Shown in pieces: positions 34,501 through 44,648 of a DNA stretch of 64,000 nucleotides. The DNA comes from Vitrella brassicaformis. Its lineage: Eukaryota; Sar; Vitrellaceae. Every line of letters begins with the position of its first letter. Position 1 is the first letter of the stretch. Below the pieces are notes generated by a model. That model searched no databases, had not been told where the DNA came from, and was given only the letters and a program-made list of their open reading frames with translations. A program made the translations under genes and the position numbers. The stretch lies in assembly GCA_001179505.1 (NCBI GenBank), contig CDMY01000352.1, positions 1 through 64,000 of the forward strand, in the 5' to 3' direction.

Positions 34501-37500
34501 AGCTGCATACACACACACACACACACAGACACACACATCCATGTGGTGCACATGAATGTTGCATGTCCGTCCGTCTGTCTGTCTGTCTGTCTGAATGTGT
34601 GTGAGTACCGAGCTGATCCACAAGCAGGGGGTTGTAGTCTTTGAGGTTGACGAGGCACAAAAGAACATAGCTGTCGACGTCGGCCGACTGGACCGGTAGG
34701 TCTCCGCACGCCTCGGGGGCGTCGATCTCTTTGGTGCGAGCGCACCGGGCCCCTCCATCCCTCCCCGTGGCTGTGCTGGCAGCCGTCTCAGCAGCCTCTA
34801 CGATCTTTTCTATCTGATCCTCACGTAGACCGGCTTTAGTCGCCAAATCCCTGATGGACAGGACAGCAGGACGATGGGTGGTCATGACCGATGAATGTAT
34901 CCATGTGTCTGTGTGTATGGCCGCTTACGTAACCACAGCTATATCGAACGTGAACAGGTCGCCGAGCTCGAGGGCGAAGACTTCAAGTAGTCTCTCTTCG
35001 ACATCGTTCTCGAAGACCTCCTCCGCAATGACCGCCTCCAAAAGCTTCAAAGTCGTTTCAAAGTCGTCAAGCGCGCCACCGAACAGGTTCTCAAGGAAGA
35101 GGGCCTCCTCCTGTGGGTCGAGTTTCTCGAGAATGTCCTTGAGCAGCTCAATCTCATCAGCGGAGGTTTCCAGGAACTCCATAGCAATACCTACACAGAA
35201 GAGTTAGAGACCAAAGATCCGTGTGCGAATGTCTTGCGCGTGCCAGTCGCCTGCGCACCGAACAGCTTGGCATCCTCAGCAACGTTGTTCGTGATGCTAA
35301 GGAAGCAGCCGACTTCTGTGATTGAGCAGGGGAAGTCCATCTCCTTGCGCGCCTTTCCGCCCTTGGTGGCCTTCTTGGCCGGTTTGCCCTTCTTGTCCTT
35401 GCCGCCCTTCTTCTCCCCGGCTGTATCCGACAACGAGCACGTGAGACTCGTCGGCTGTGGCAGCACTTTATTGAGAGCCCCCAGCACAACACTGCACACA
35501 CACACACACACACACGTACGGAGGGAGGGCGAAAGAAAAAGAAACAAACATACAATCCATGCCGTGCATTAAAGAGACATGACGTGCGTCCCCGGGCTTA
35601 CGTGCACAGCTCTTCAAAGCCTGTCTCTGCCTCAAATGTGACGATGAGAGTCTCGACGAGCGTCTCAACCGCCTCCGCGGAGAGTTTCTCGAGCAGCATG
35701 TCTTCAGGCAGCTTCAGTAGGTCGACAAGCAGCTCCTCCGCATCCTTGAGGCCGAGCACCTTGAAGAGCTCCTCAGCGAAGCTATCGAGGGCAATGCTCT
35801 TGGGAAGGTCGAGGATTGAGAGGACTGCGCACACATCCAGACACAGACACGACGGACAGGCACACATGACATCCATCCGTGCGTCCACGCTTCCAATCGT
35901 CACGTGTTTGTGGAGTACGTACCAAGAACTTCTGCCTCATAGGTTTTGTTTGCGGCGATGAGACAGTCCACATAATCCTCGACGGCCTTGTTAGCGATCA
36001 GCTCCGGAGCGTCCAGAAAGTCGCACATCGTTGCCATCGCCGTCCGGTTTCGTCGGCGGCGGCGGCGTTGTTGGGCCGCTTCGACGGCCTCCTCAAAATC
36101 TGCGACATCTGCGGCCGGAATAGACTCAAGAGAGCTCTGGACGGCAGCTGCATGCAAAAATCAATCCCATGGCCACTGCATTGTCCATCGTCCTCTGCCA
36201 TCTGTGTGTGGCGGGGTACTTACTGATAAATGGAGAATCGGCTCCGAAGTCGTTGACGACTTGGTTGACGAGCTCTTGCTGCTCTTCAGTGGGGCCGTCG
36301 ACAAGGTTGGGGTCATCCAGCACCACGAAAACCGCAGCTGCATAGACGGCCGACATCCAAGGCGACACATGCTGTTTGTGTTTGCTGTTGTTGTTTCACT
36401 CAGACGTACCAACGGCCGCCTCCTGGAAATCTAGGCTCGGCAGAGAATCGATGCAGGAAGCGTAGAAATCCTCCACATCTTCTGGGCTGCTCAGGGTCGT
36501 CCTTCCAGCCAGAACATCCTCCACGCATCCCTGTTCTTTCTTGGCGGGTTGGTCTTTGGCGGCCATTTTGGAGAGCTCCTTGCCCTTCTTCCTCGCAACT
36601 TCAGCAATGACGTGTGTGATGATTACCTTGCCGTCAAGCTGGCACACATACACACACAGGTGACCGCAACAGACAGGCAATGATGAACCAGAGAGTGAGT
36701 GAGCATCCCCTGTAATGCTGCAGTAAGAGCGTGATTTGAGTGAGCACCTTGGTGGTCAGGAGGACGCTCTTGTTGCCCTTTCGGCGAGCCATGCTGATGA
36801 CGGCTTGCAGCGCCTTGCGGTCCAACCCACTTATGAGATCACTGCATCACACACACACACACACACAGATATAAGACGCGTTGAGCATGTGCGCCTCGCA
36901 CTCACGGGATGGCTTTGTCGAGGCCCTTGTCATTCTTGAATGTGGCTACAAACCCTTCCAACATGGCAGCCGCCACCGATGGCGACTCGAACGTCCTGCC
37001 TGCGATCAGGTGTTTCGAAGCGGCCAGGCCACGGCGACCGAAGATTGCTGACGACCAACACAGCAACCAACAACCAAGCACCACAGACACACAGGACAGC
37101 TGACGTCTTTGTGTGCGTGTGTGTGTGTCGTGGATGGCTACCACTGACTAGTTGCAGGGCGAGCTCAGGGTCGAAAGCCGAAAAGGCGGCCACCAAACCT
37201 CCTAGGGAGACAATGGCACGGTAGCATAGGAGGAGAGATGCCAACAGTTGCCAAAAGAGTGCTTTCTCCGGGAACTGACCGATAATCGGTTGCAGCTCAG
37301 TCGCCGAGAGCTCATCGAGGCACTCTTCGACAAATTCGTCGACGTCAGGGAGCACAGCCGCCAAGTCGCAGCCCCAGTCGACTGGAAGACCCTCCAAATC
37401 ATCAATGAGCTCCTCCAGCGTCGATTCCTTGACCGCCTTGTCCTGCTTGCTCTTTTTCTTGCGCTTGTCTACGCCAGCTTTGGGCTGCTGTCCCTTGAGC

Positions 37501-38416
37501 TTAGCCATCGCCTTCTTGGCTGCGTCAGCAAAGTACGCCGCCACAGGCCTACCCTCAACTGTGAACGAGAGGAGGGATGAGTCACCCCTGCCAGCAGCCG
37601 ACCCGCCGAATGTCTTCTCCAGCACGTCAAGGAGCATTCTCGGCTCCAGGCTCTCCAGGATCTTGGTGAGCTTCTTGCCAGCGCCCGGTGTGTCGGCAAA
37701 CTGCTTGGTGTACTTGAGCAGGAAGGGGCCGGCGAGCTCGGGGTGGTTCTCGGGCTTGAACAGGTCGCTGTCGAAGAAGAGTCCGACCAGCTTGGTCGCC
37801 TCAGAAAGCCCCATGTCCTCCAGGATGAAAGGCAGCGCCTCCAAGTACTTAGGCAAGTTGACGAAAACAGTGACTGAGTGCAACAGTAAGGAAACCAATC
37901 AGGTCGAAACATAGCTGTCTATGGGCTCTGGCGGCGCGTACCGATGCCCTCCAGGAATTGGTCTGGCGTATGGACCAAGTCCTTGAGGACCTTCGTGATG
38001 ATCGGCGCTATCCGTTCACTGTTCTTCTCGGTGGGACACACCATCCACACGACACACACACACACACACACACAGAACAAGCGAACATCATACACAAAAT
38101 TTCCCAGCCACGGTCGTGTTTGTATTCCAGCAGCTGCCCCAACGTACTACAGCTGACACGTCAAGCTCGGAAACGGCGTCGACGATTCCATCGATGACGT
38201 CCGCTGGCACATCAGTCTGCTCCTTCTTGGCGCCTTCTGCATACATATCACGGCATGACACAGCACAAAGAAAGTGATTCCAGTACTTGTCGAGCGGTGT
38301 TTGTGGCGTCCTTCACCTGTTTTCGGCGTGAGGAAGGTGCCGGGCTGCTGCGGCGGGGCGGCCGACGCAGAGAGGATGAGGGCCACCAGGGCGGCTACCG
38401 CTACATTCCCCCTCAT
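31590..38416 (-). CDS. Exon-modular secreted helical protein, long paralogue (~1,500 aa)
   Basis: About 26 exons can be joined in phase from the signal-peptide exon (38317-38416, MRGNVAVAALVALILSASA) to a stop at 31590 (AELIQQFKDAFL). Modules of 30-120 residues consist of amphipathic, often Cys-containing helices, for example ADDEIELLKDIL-type and DAKIDELIDALRQASDA. Several close with lysine-rich linkers: KRKKKSKQDKAVKES, GKKDKKGKPAKKATKGGK, KQQKDKGSKRGKEQ, GKTAGKQKEGSKAVKEQ. From about 37.2 kb to the end nearly every intron is phase 1, typically 'G|GTACG' or 'G|GTAAG' donors, so modules can be duplicated or shuffled without changing frame. One exon pair is visibly duplicated (31973-32843). 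There are no membrane segments after the signal, so it is probably secreted or stored in an endomembrane compartment. I recognise no Pfam-like family. The short paralogue lies downstream at 27123-30159. Confidence 0.7.
31973..32843 (-). repeat. Tandem duplication of an exon pair inside the long modular gene
   Basis: The exon pair at about 32701-32837 and 32458-32651 corresponds to the pair at about 32240-32348 and 31973-32161. The first member reads SIFTGGDGDGKAIDFFLSIY versus SIFTGANGGDGAAIDFFLGI. The second ends in the near-identical block MTFTCPTDATAVIPGKTAGK, then KEGSKAVKEQ, and at DNA level a long stretch around 31998-32100 and 32490-32590 is almost identical. Confidence 0.85.
33165..33204. 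repeat. (CCCT)n-(GT)n microsatellite in an intron of the modular secreted gene
   Basis: Six or more TCCC units followed by GT repeats, between two phase-1 exons. Confidence 0.85.
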
Positions 38417-38520
38417 CTGGGCCGTATACAGGGAAATATCAGGGCAGGCTTTGAGCGGCGGTTTAGCACAGCGTTCAATTAGCCAACGGCCGTAAATCTG
38501 TCGTATCGGGTCGTTTTCTT

Positions 38521-39610
38521 ATGACGCGTTGTGTGCTCCGTTCGGTGCTGCTGGTTACCGCCGGCCACGCGGCAATCGCGTTCGGGGCGGGGGCGGCCGT
38601 GTCAGTCCGAGGCGATGTGCGTGCGGACGGCCCTGCGGCCGCCCCAGCGCGGTTCACGCAGGACTTTGACCTCAGCTCGGACACGAGCAGCCTGGAGGTG
38701 CGGACAAATGTGGAGCTGGATGATGACGCCACACAGGCGACCCTCATTATGGTGGACCCCGATGCGGTGAGAAGGGAGGGAGCGCCAGGGAGGGAGAGAG
38801 GGCCAGACAGGGAGAGCTTCACATTGCCACGTCGTCACTGCTGCAATCCTTTGTGTTTCTTTCGCGTGTGCGTGAGTCAGCCTAACGGTTGTCAGGGCAA
38901 TGCCAAAGCCAAGAAGCAAAACAAGGTAAGGTCCTGCCTTCAACGCAGACAGCGGCACGTGCTCTGTGTGATTGTGGCCGGCAGGACTACTTCCACTGGT
39001 GGGTGGCGAACCTAACAAAAGGAAAGTTCACACCCGAACAGGAGAAAGGTCAGCTCATACCCACCAAAACACACTCGCTGACTTTCGGTCCGCTTCGTGT
39101 GTGGCTGTCCAGCTTGTGAGGGTACCGTCGTGGCACTGGGTCCGAGCAAGAGCTGGTCGGGCTGCGAAATGCTGGAATTCGTCCCGCCCTCACCGCCCAA
39201 GGGCATGGTAACTAACACTCACTCAGGCAGCCGCCACGTACTAGAGGAAAAGGAGGAATGGACCGTTGCCGTCTGTCTGTCTGTCTCTCACACTACACAG
39301 CACCGTTACCAGATCTACATAGTGATGGGCGGCAAGAAGGCCGAGCTCCCTAATGCCCCCGAGGGACGCGCACAGAAGAAGGTACGTGATGTCACTGCTT
39401 AGCTTACTGACTGTTCTAAACGCCCACGTTGGCTTGTTTGTCGTTCAGAGCTTCTTCCAAGCCATAACCAAGTCTGCCGGGGTCGAAATGGCGCCACTGG
39501 CGACCTTTTTTGCGTGTGCTGACAGTTCTGAGCAGCTGTGCGAGACGGCAATGAGTGAGCAGGAACTGCCCAAGGGATGCGAGGTAGAGTCGGTACCTGG
39601 CATCAAATAG
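38521..39610 (+). CDS. Phosphatidylethanolamine-binding protein (PEBP/RKIP family), secreted
   Basis: Six exons (38521-38766, 38881-38925, 38985-39048, 39113-39207, 39301-39381, 39449-39610) join in phase to 230 aa. A signal peptide (CVLRSVLLVTAGHAAIAFGA) is followed by the PEBP fold: ATLIMVDPDAPNG (DPDxP motif), FHWWVANLTKGKF (HWW.N motif), VALGPSKSWSG and FVPPSPPKGMHRYQIYIVMG (PPxPxGxHRY motif). The anion-binding pocket residues Asp, His and the PPxP.G..HRY set are present. The region between the DPDA and the HWW motif is enriched in lysine (QGNAKAKKQNK). PEBPs bind phospholipid or modulate kinases and proteases; a secretory form with signal peptide suggests endomembrane or extracellular action. 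Its start lies 104 bases from the divergent modular secreted gene. Confidence 0.92.
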
Positions 39611-40672
39611 ACGGACGGATGGATCTGTAGAAGACAAGCAAGTATCTGGCTGGCTGCGTACCGACGGTAATTTGTGCGCCTTTAAGTATCCACACCACCA
39701 GGCCGCCGTGCCTGAGCACCGAGAGAGGATGGGGGGTGGGGGGGGTGAGGGGGCTGGTGTGGTGGGTGCCGTTACGTAGGTTTGCGCGTACAGACACCCC
39801 CATTTAGGCGGTGTGGGTTGTGGATGAAATTACGTATAGATATCGATGTTATCTCTGTATCTCTGTCTAACTGTTTGTTGACGAGACAAGTTTGCACAAT
39901 ACACAAACCGTTTGTGTCGTGCAGTGCATGTGTGGGTGTGTGGGCTGGCGGAATGAATCGAGTCAGTCAAGGAACGGACGGACTCGAGCAACTCGATTGA
40001 TTGAAAATGTGATCGTCGTGTCGCGACTCTGTGATCGTCGTGCCGCGCCTGTCCGTCCAGCCACTCGACATGCACCACATATCACCTCACCTCACCAGCA
40101 GCGTAGCATGTATGTGTGTAGAGACCAAACTCACGCAGGCACGCACGCACGCACACAAAAACCACTACACTCGATCAGCCAGCCAGACAGTCATTGATCG
40201 GTTCGATGCCTCCGGCCATCCCTCGCGTCACGTCACGCTCTGCGCGTGCAGTGTGTCCATTCACTCACTCTAGTGGATTGGATGCATGGCGGCCATTCTT
40301 TCGAAGCCAGCCGACCGACTTCATTTCTTCAGACTTGGCGTGCGTGTCTCTATATCACGCACCAGAGCGACCGCTGTCCTCGCTGTCTGCCTGCCAGTGT
40401 ATAGGGCCCTTCGGGCGCCAAAGCAGGTCTCGCCCCACACACACGCAAATCCATCCAATCCCAGCCCAGGGCCCGGCCAAGCGCACAATAGTCAGTCAGT
40501 CAGTCGGCCAGCCAAGCGAGCTACTCCCCCCCTCTCACTCCACGCGTGCATCCGAGAATGGGCATCACATCAAACAGTCGGCAAAAGGAACAAAAGGCAC
40601 GGCACACAGTCGGCACAACACACACGGCCCTGTGTGTACGCTGGTGGCTGTCTGTGTGGTCGGGTCGGTTGT
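39611..40672. other. Intergenic, no gene seen
   Basis: Convergent spacer between PEBP and the phosphate translocator. It contains a G-rich tract at 39729-39750 and scattered CAGTCAGTCAGT repeats near 40490. No supported exon. Confidence 0.65.
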
Positions 40673-42136
40673 TTAGTGGTATTTCTGTTTGGCGAGTGAG
40701 TAGAGGAGTGTGCCGCCGACAGCGATGGCCGAGCCGATGCCGCCCACGAGCGAGATGGGGTTGCGGAAGACTATCACCGACGCCAAGATGATCACCACAC
40801 GCTTCAGAGTGTTGGCCACAGCATGAGTCACCGCATTCAGTCTAAACACACACACATCCACCCAACACACGCCTTGATGTGACGACCGTGTGTGGGGGGG
40901 GAGGGGGTAGATTCTGACCTGCCGAGGGTGATGAATGCGACTTCGTTGTATGAGTAGTACCAGACGCCGGACAGCAGCGTGTACCAGGCAATGCTCTGCC
41001 AGGTGTTGCCGCTGTCGATGGCCGTCGCCTTTTCCCACTCGCCGCTGATCTCCTTGCCCTCGATCATCAGCGCCACCACTGTGCTCAGGAGCTGATACAC
41101 ACACACACACAGACACACACACACACACACACACACACATATGGGGGGGGTTCAACCATGGTGGTGTGTGTCGGTGTGAGCTTACCGTCGAGACGATCGT
41201 CAGGAGCGAGTACAGGTTCGCGGAGTCAAGGTTCTCACCGATCTCCTTGGTGTCCTTCTGAACCCTCTTCGCGAAAATGCCTACACGCACACAGAGAGAG
41301 AGAGAGCAAAGGGCTCTTCTCCGGGCCCCCTGCCCGCCCACCACACGAGTTCGTTCTCACTTCTGAGTGACGATCCCAGGTTGGAGACCATTGCGCCGGT
41401 GAACGAGAGCCAGGTGAAGGAGAGTTCCTTCATGGCCGCCACGGCCACGCCGCCCACCACGGGGACGAGCGCCAGGTAAGTGAGCGGGTGGAAGACCTCC
41501 TTGAGCATCACGCCCGCCAGCAAAGCCGTTATGGCCGGCTCGCCCGCCTTGACGATGTGCGTGAACGACACCGCACCAGCAGCTGGACAGACACCACACC
41601 ACACAACCACACATAGTTCAGTCACATCACATGGGACGCCTTCCTGTTGGTTCAGTCAGCGACCTGACCTACCCATTGACACGGCGGCGCCAGCGTGGAC
41701 GCCCAAGTGGAAGACGCCCTGTGGGGCGATTTTCTTCCAGAATGCGGGCCAGTTGTTGATGATGGGCATCTTGCGGCCGCCGGTGAGCCAGAGTGGCCAG
41801 AACCAGAGCCAGCCGATCCAGAGCTGGATGGTGGAGATGGTCCATGGCAGGTTGAGCATGTTGACGGCCTTCTTGTTGTGGATGTTGTACCAGGTGTTGA
41901 GGAAGTACCACAGAGCCACCAGACCCAATGTGATGAGCGTCTCCCTCATGTCGCTTGAGGCCGCCTTCTTCTCCTCCTGCGTCAATGAGTGAGAGAGGAC
42001 AGGACGACGGACGACATCGACAAGAGCGCATGATTGCCTGCCTGCCAGCCTGGCTGTGGCTGAGTGGCTGATGTATGTATACCTCCTTCTTCTCATTGTC
42101 CCTGAAGGTGCCGTACGCTGCGCCGCGGGTCGTCAT
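40673..42136 (-). CDS. Triose-phosphate/phosphate translocator (TPT family), no plastid leader
   Basis: Six exons (42083-42136, 41673-41976, 41361-41582, 41186-41280, 40919-41091, 40673-40841) join in phase to about 338 aa. Typical TPT sequence is seen throughout: ALWYFLNTWYNIHNKKAVNM, LPWTISTIQLWIG, LGVHAGAAVSMGAAGAVSFT, HIVKAGEPAITALLAGVMLK (FTHIVKA.EP motif), YLALVPVVGGVAVAAMKELS, SNLGSSLRSIFAKRV, YYSYNEVAFITLG and the C-terminal THAVANTLKRVVIILASVIV with FRNP. Substrate-binding Lys and Arg of the family (KA.EP; T...KR; FR.P) are present. These proteins exchange triose phosphate, PEP or phosphate across plastid membranes. The mature sequence is preceded by only ~30 polar residues and no signal or transit peptide, as in apicomplexan outer-membrane apicoplast translocators. 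Its promoter is shared with the Rab5-like gene. Confidence 0.93.
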
Positions 42137-42341
42137 GGTGTGGGCTGCTCGGCTGCCTGGGAGATCTACCAGACAGGCAGACAGCACGTTCACACACGCC
42201 ACATGCACATGCAGACAGGTTTTCGTTGTCGTGGGGCAGATGTGGGTACCTGAGCGGTGCCTCGTTCGTTCGTCAACCTCACAGGGACCTTGCCTCAGAG
42301 CGACGTTCACCAAAGCTGATTGGTGGGGTTTGGATCGCCTG

Positions 42342-42366
42342 CCCTAACCCTAAAACCCTGCGAGCA
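42342..42366. promoter_or_regulatory. CCCTAACCCTAAAACCC box overlapping TGCGAGCA
   Basis: Telomere-like CCCTAA repeats at 42342-42358 run directly into TGCGAGCA at 42359-42366. They lie 16-40 bases before the Rab5-like ATG (42382) and about 220 bases before the phosphate-translocator start. This is a possible shared promoter. Confidence 0.45.
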
Positions 42367-42381
42367 GCGGTGTGTAGATGG

Positions 42382-43349
42382 ATGTCGAGTGATTTGAGTC
42401 ATTCGCCGGCGCCGCCGCCAATCAAACCGAGGAGTCACAAGACCGTGCTGCTCGGGTGAGCGAATGATGAGGTCACAGCACCAGGCAAGAAGCAGAAGCA
42501 GCGGCAAGCTGTTCTCGTTGCTGTCTGCAGGGATGCGTCAGTTGGCAAGTCGAGCATAGTGATGCGGTTCGTCAAGAACGTCTTCTCGGACGCCATGGAG
42601 GCGACTGTAGGTATTGAGAGCATTCACACACATATTCTATTCCACATCAGCACACACACGGAGCCACGCACAGCAGCAGAGGGATGGATGCATGGTTGTT
42701 TGCAGAGAGCATTGCATACCGTTCTGATTGAGTGACTGACTGACTGAGTGTACCAGTGTCTGTCTGTCTGTGTGCGTCTATCTGTTCTGTTGATTCCTTT
42801 CGTGCAGGTGCGGCGTTTGCCACCCAGACGCTTGACGTGGACGGCAAGACAGTCAAGTTCGAGATATGGGACACCGCTGGTGAGTGGGTCAATAAGCATC
42901 GTGAGAGAGAGGGTACACCCATGGCATGCGCTGGCTTATTGGTTGGCGTTCTCTTTCATCTCACGCATCAATCCATCAGGTCAGGAGCGGTTTTCGAGTC
43001 TGGCTCCGATGTACTACAGGGGCGCGTCAGCGGCCATTGTGGTCTATGACCAGAGCAACAGACAGTCTTTCGAGCGCGCACAGACATGGTACACACGTGG
43101 CTGTGTGTGTGTTTGGAGGGAGGCACTGCACACCACACCTGGATGGGATGTGTGTGGGGTGCATGTGTGGTTTGTGTTTTGATGTATCAGGGTGAAGCAG
43201 CTGCAGCTGTCGGGCAACCCCAACATCGTGATTGCGCTGGCTGGTGGGTCCACACAAACACACACCACACAGAGAGAGAAGCGTGGGACTGACTGCCATG
43301 ACATCGACATGGTCGGTGTCGTGTGTGTGTGTGTGTTTGTGTGTGTTTT

Positions 43350-43389
<40 letters not shown>

Positions 43390-43951
43390 TGTGTGTTGCC
43401 GCGTCCGTCCGTCAGCCAACAAGATGGATTTGCCTGAGAGGGCAACTTCCCTTGAGCAGGCCAGGCAATACGCTGGTCGGTGAGCTCAGCTCGGTGGGCT
43501 GGCTACAAGCACGCCATCCATCCATCCATCCATCCATCTATCCAATGTACTTATTGATTGGCTCAGATGACAACGGCTTGTTGTTTATCGAGACATCCGC
43601 CAAGACGGGGCAGAACATACAGCAGCTCTTCAGCATGCTCGGTCCGTCGACAAAGAAATAAGGAGACACTCGCTCACGGTCCGTCTGTGACCTGATTGAT
43701 CATTGCAGCACGGCGGTTGCCTGAACAGCCAGTGCAGCAAGCTGCGGCAGGTCAGACAGAGAGAGAAAGAGAGAGCGCCAGTGGGGCGAGGCGGCGACGA
43801 TGCATGCATCATTTCGTTCGGTGCTTGGTGTGTCGTGTGGTGTGTGTCGTCGTGTCTGTCATTGTCAGGTGCGTTGCGTTTGGATGCGACCCCCAACACG
43901 GCCTCGGCCAAGCCAGCCACGCTGTCATCGCGGTGCTGCTCGAGTGCGTGA
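42382..43951 (+). CDS. RAB5: Rab5-like small GTPase
   Basis: Nine exons (42382-42455, 42531-42610, 42808-42879, 42980-43088, 43191-43243, 43416-43475, 43567-43641, 43709-43750, 43869-43951) join in phase to 215 aa. G1 is GDASVGKSS. The effector region [20 protein letters not shown] is the Rab5/Rab21/Rab22 type ('TIGAAF.TQ'). G3 is [21 protein letters not shown]4 is ANKMDLP and G5 is [10 protein letters not shown]. The C-terminal tail is Ser/Ala rich and ends RCCSSA, a double-cysteine geranylgeranylation site with three residues after it. The Gln needed for hydrolysis (AGQE) is present. Expected role: early endosome fusion and endocytic traffic. Confidence 0.93.
43321..43396. repeat. (GT)n-(CT)n-(GT)n compound microsatellite in a Rab5-like gene intron
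   Basis: GT repeats, then a CT run, then GT repeats immediately before the exon 6 acceptor at 43413-43415. Confidence 0.9.
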
Positions 43952-44648
43952 GAGCCGACAGACAGACAGACAGACAGGCTGCCTAAGTGTGCGTGCGAGG
44001 TGATGGAACAGACAGGGCGGACCGACCGGCGGGGCGGGATGGATACGTTTCGTTTTTTGACGACGCTGACTGACTGACTTGGCAGACCTCTGTGTTTGTT
44101 GTACATGTGTGTGTATGGGTGTTTTTGGGTAAGAATGTGTTGGTATAACGCACACACACACACATCATGGGTTCAAACCCTCCCCCTCGTGCTACCTACC
44201 TAACTCTGTCGGCTCTCGGCCGTGTCAGTCAGTCATGTGTTGATTGATGGATACATGTCACGACGGGGCTGAGGCCTGCAGACCAGCAAAAGACTGCTCG
44301 CTAGGGCTGGCCACCTCCAGGCTGCGAACGACACGTGCCCCCGCGGCCGGCCACACGTGACGGACCAGACAGACTTGTCAATGGGATACATGGCCAGGCA
44401 GACCATTCTATCTGTCCCATCCCCACAGAAGCATCCATGGCATTAGACACACGAATCACGCCATCCCCCCACGCCCGCTCAGCCCGTCACGAGGGCCTAT
44501 CCTTCCCACACACTCATTCCCTCTGTCAGTCAGTATGTCTATGTCTGTCAGTCTGTCTGTCTGCAGACGAACACACGCCAGCCGGACCTATGCTTCAAAA
44601 CCCGCTCCTAGGCACATCACTCACTCACTCACTCAGCCAACAACTCAT
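43952..44648. other. Intergenic, no gene seen
   Basis: Convergent spacer with a (GACA)n tract at 43958-43977 and (CA)n at about 44150-44162. No supported exon or tRNA. Confidence 0.65.

Noticed and set aside
42342-42358. CCCTAACCCTAAAACCC as an interstitial telomere or chromosome end
   Set aside because: Only two to three degenerate units, directly before a gene start and repeated at other promoters, so a promoter box is more likely than a telomere relic.
44166-44182. GGGTTCAAACCC resembling a tRNA T-loop/B box
   Set aside because: Flanking bases do not form a five-pair T stem, acceptor stem or anticodon arm. A similar string at 168-180 also lacks tRNA structure.
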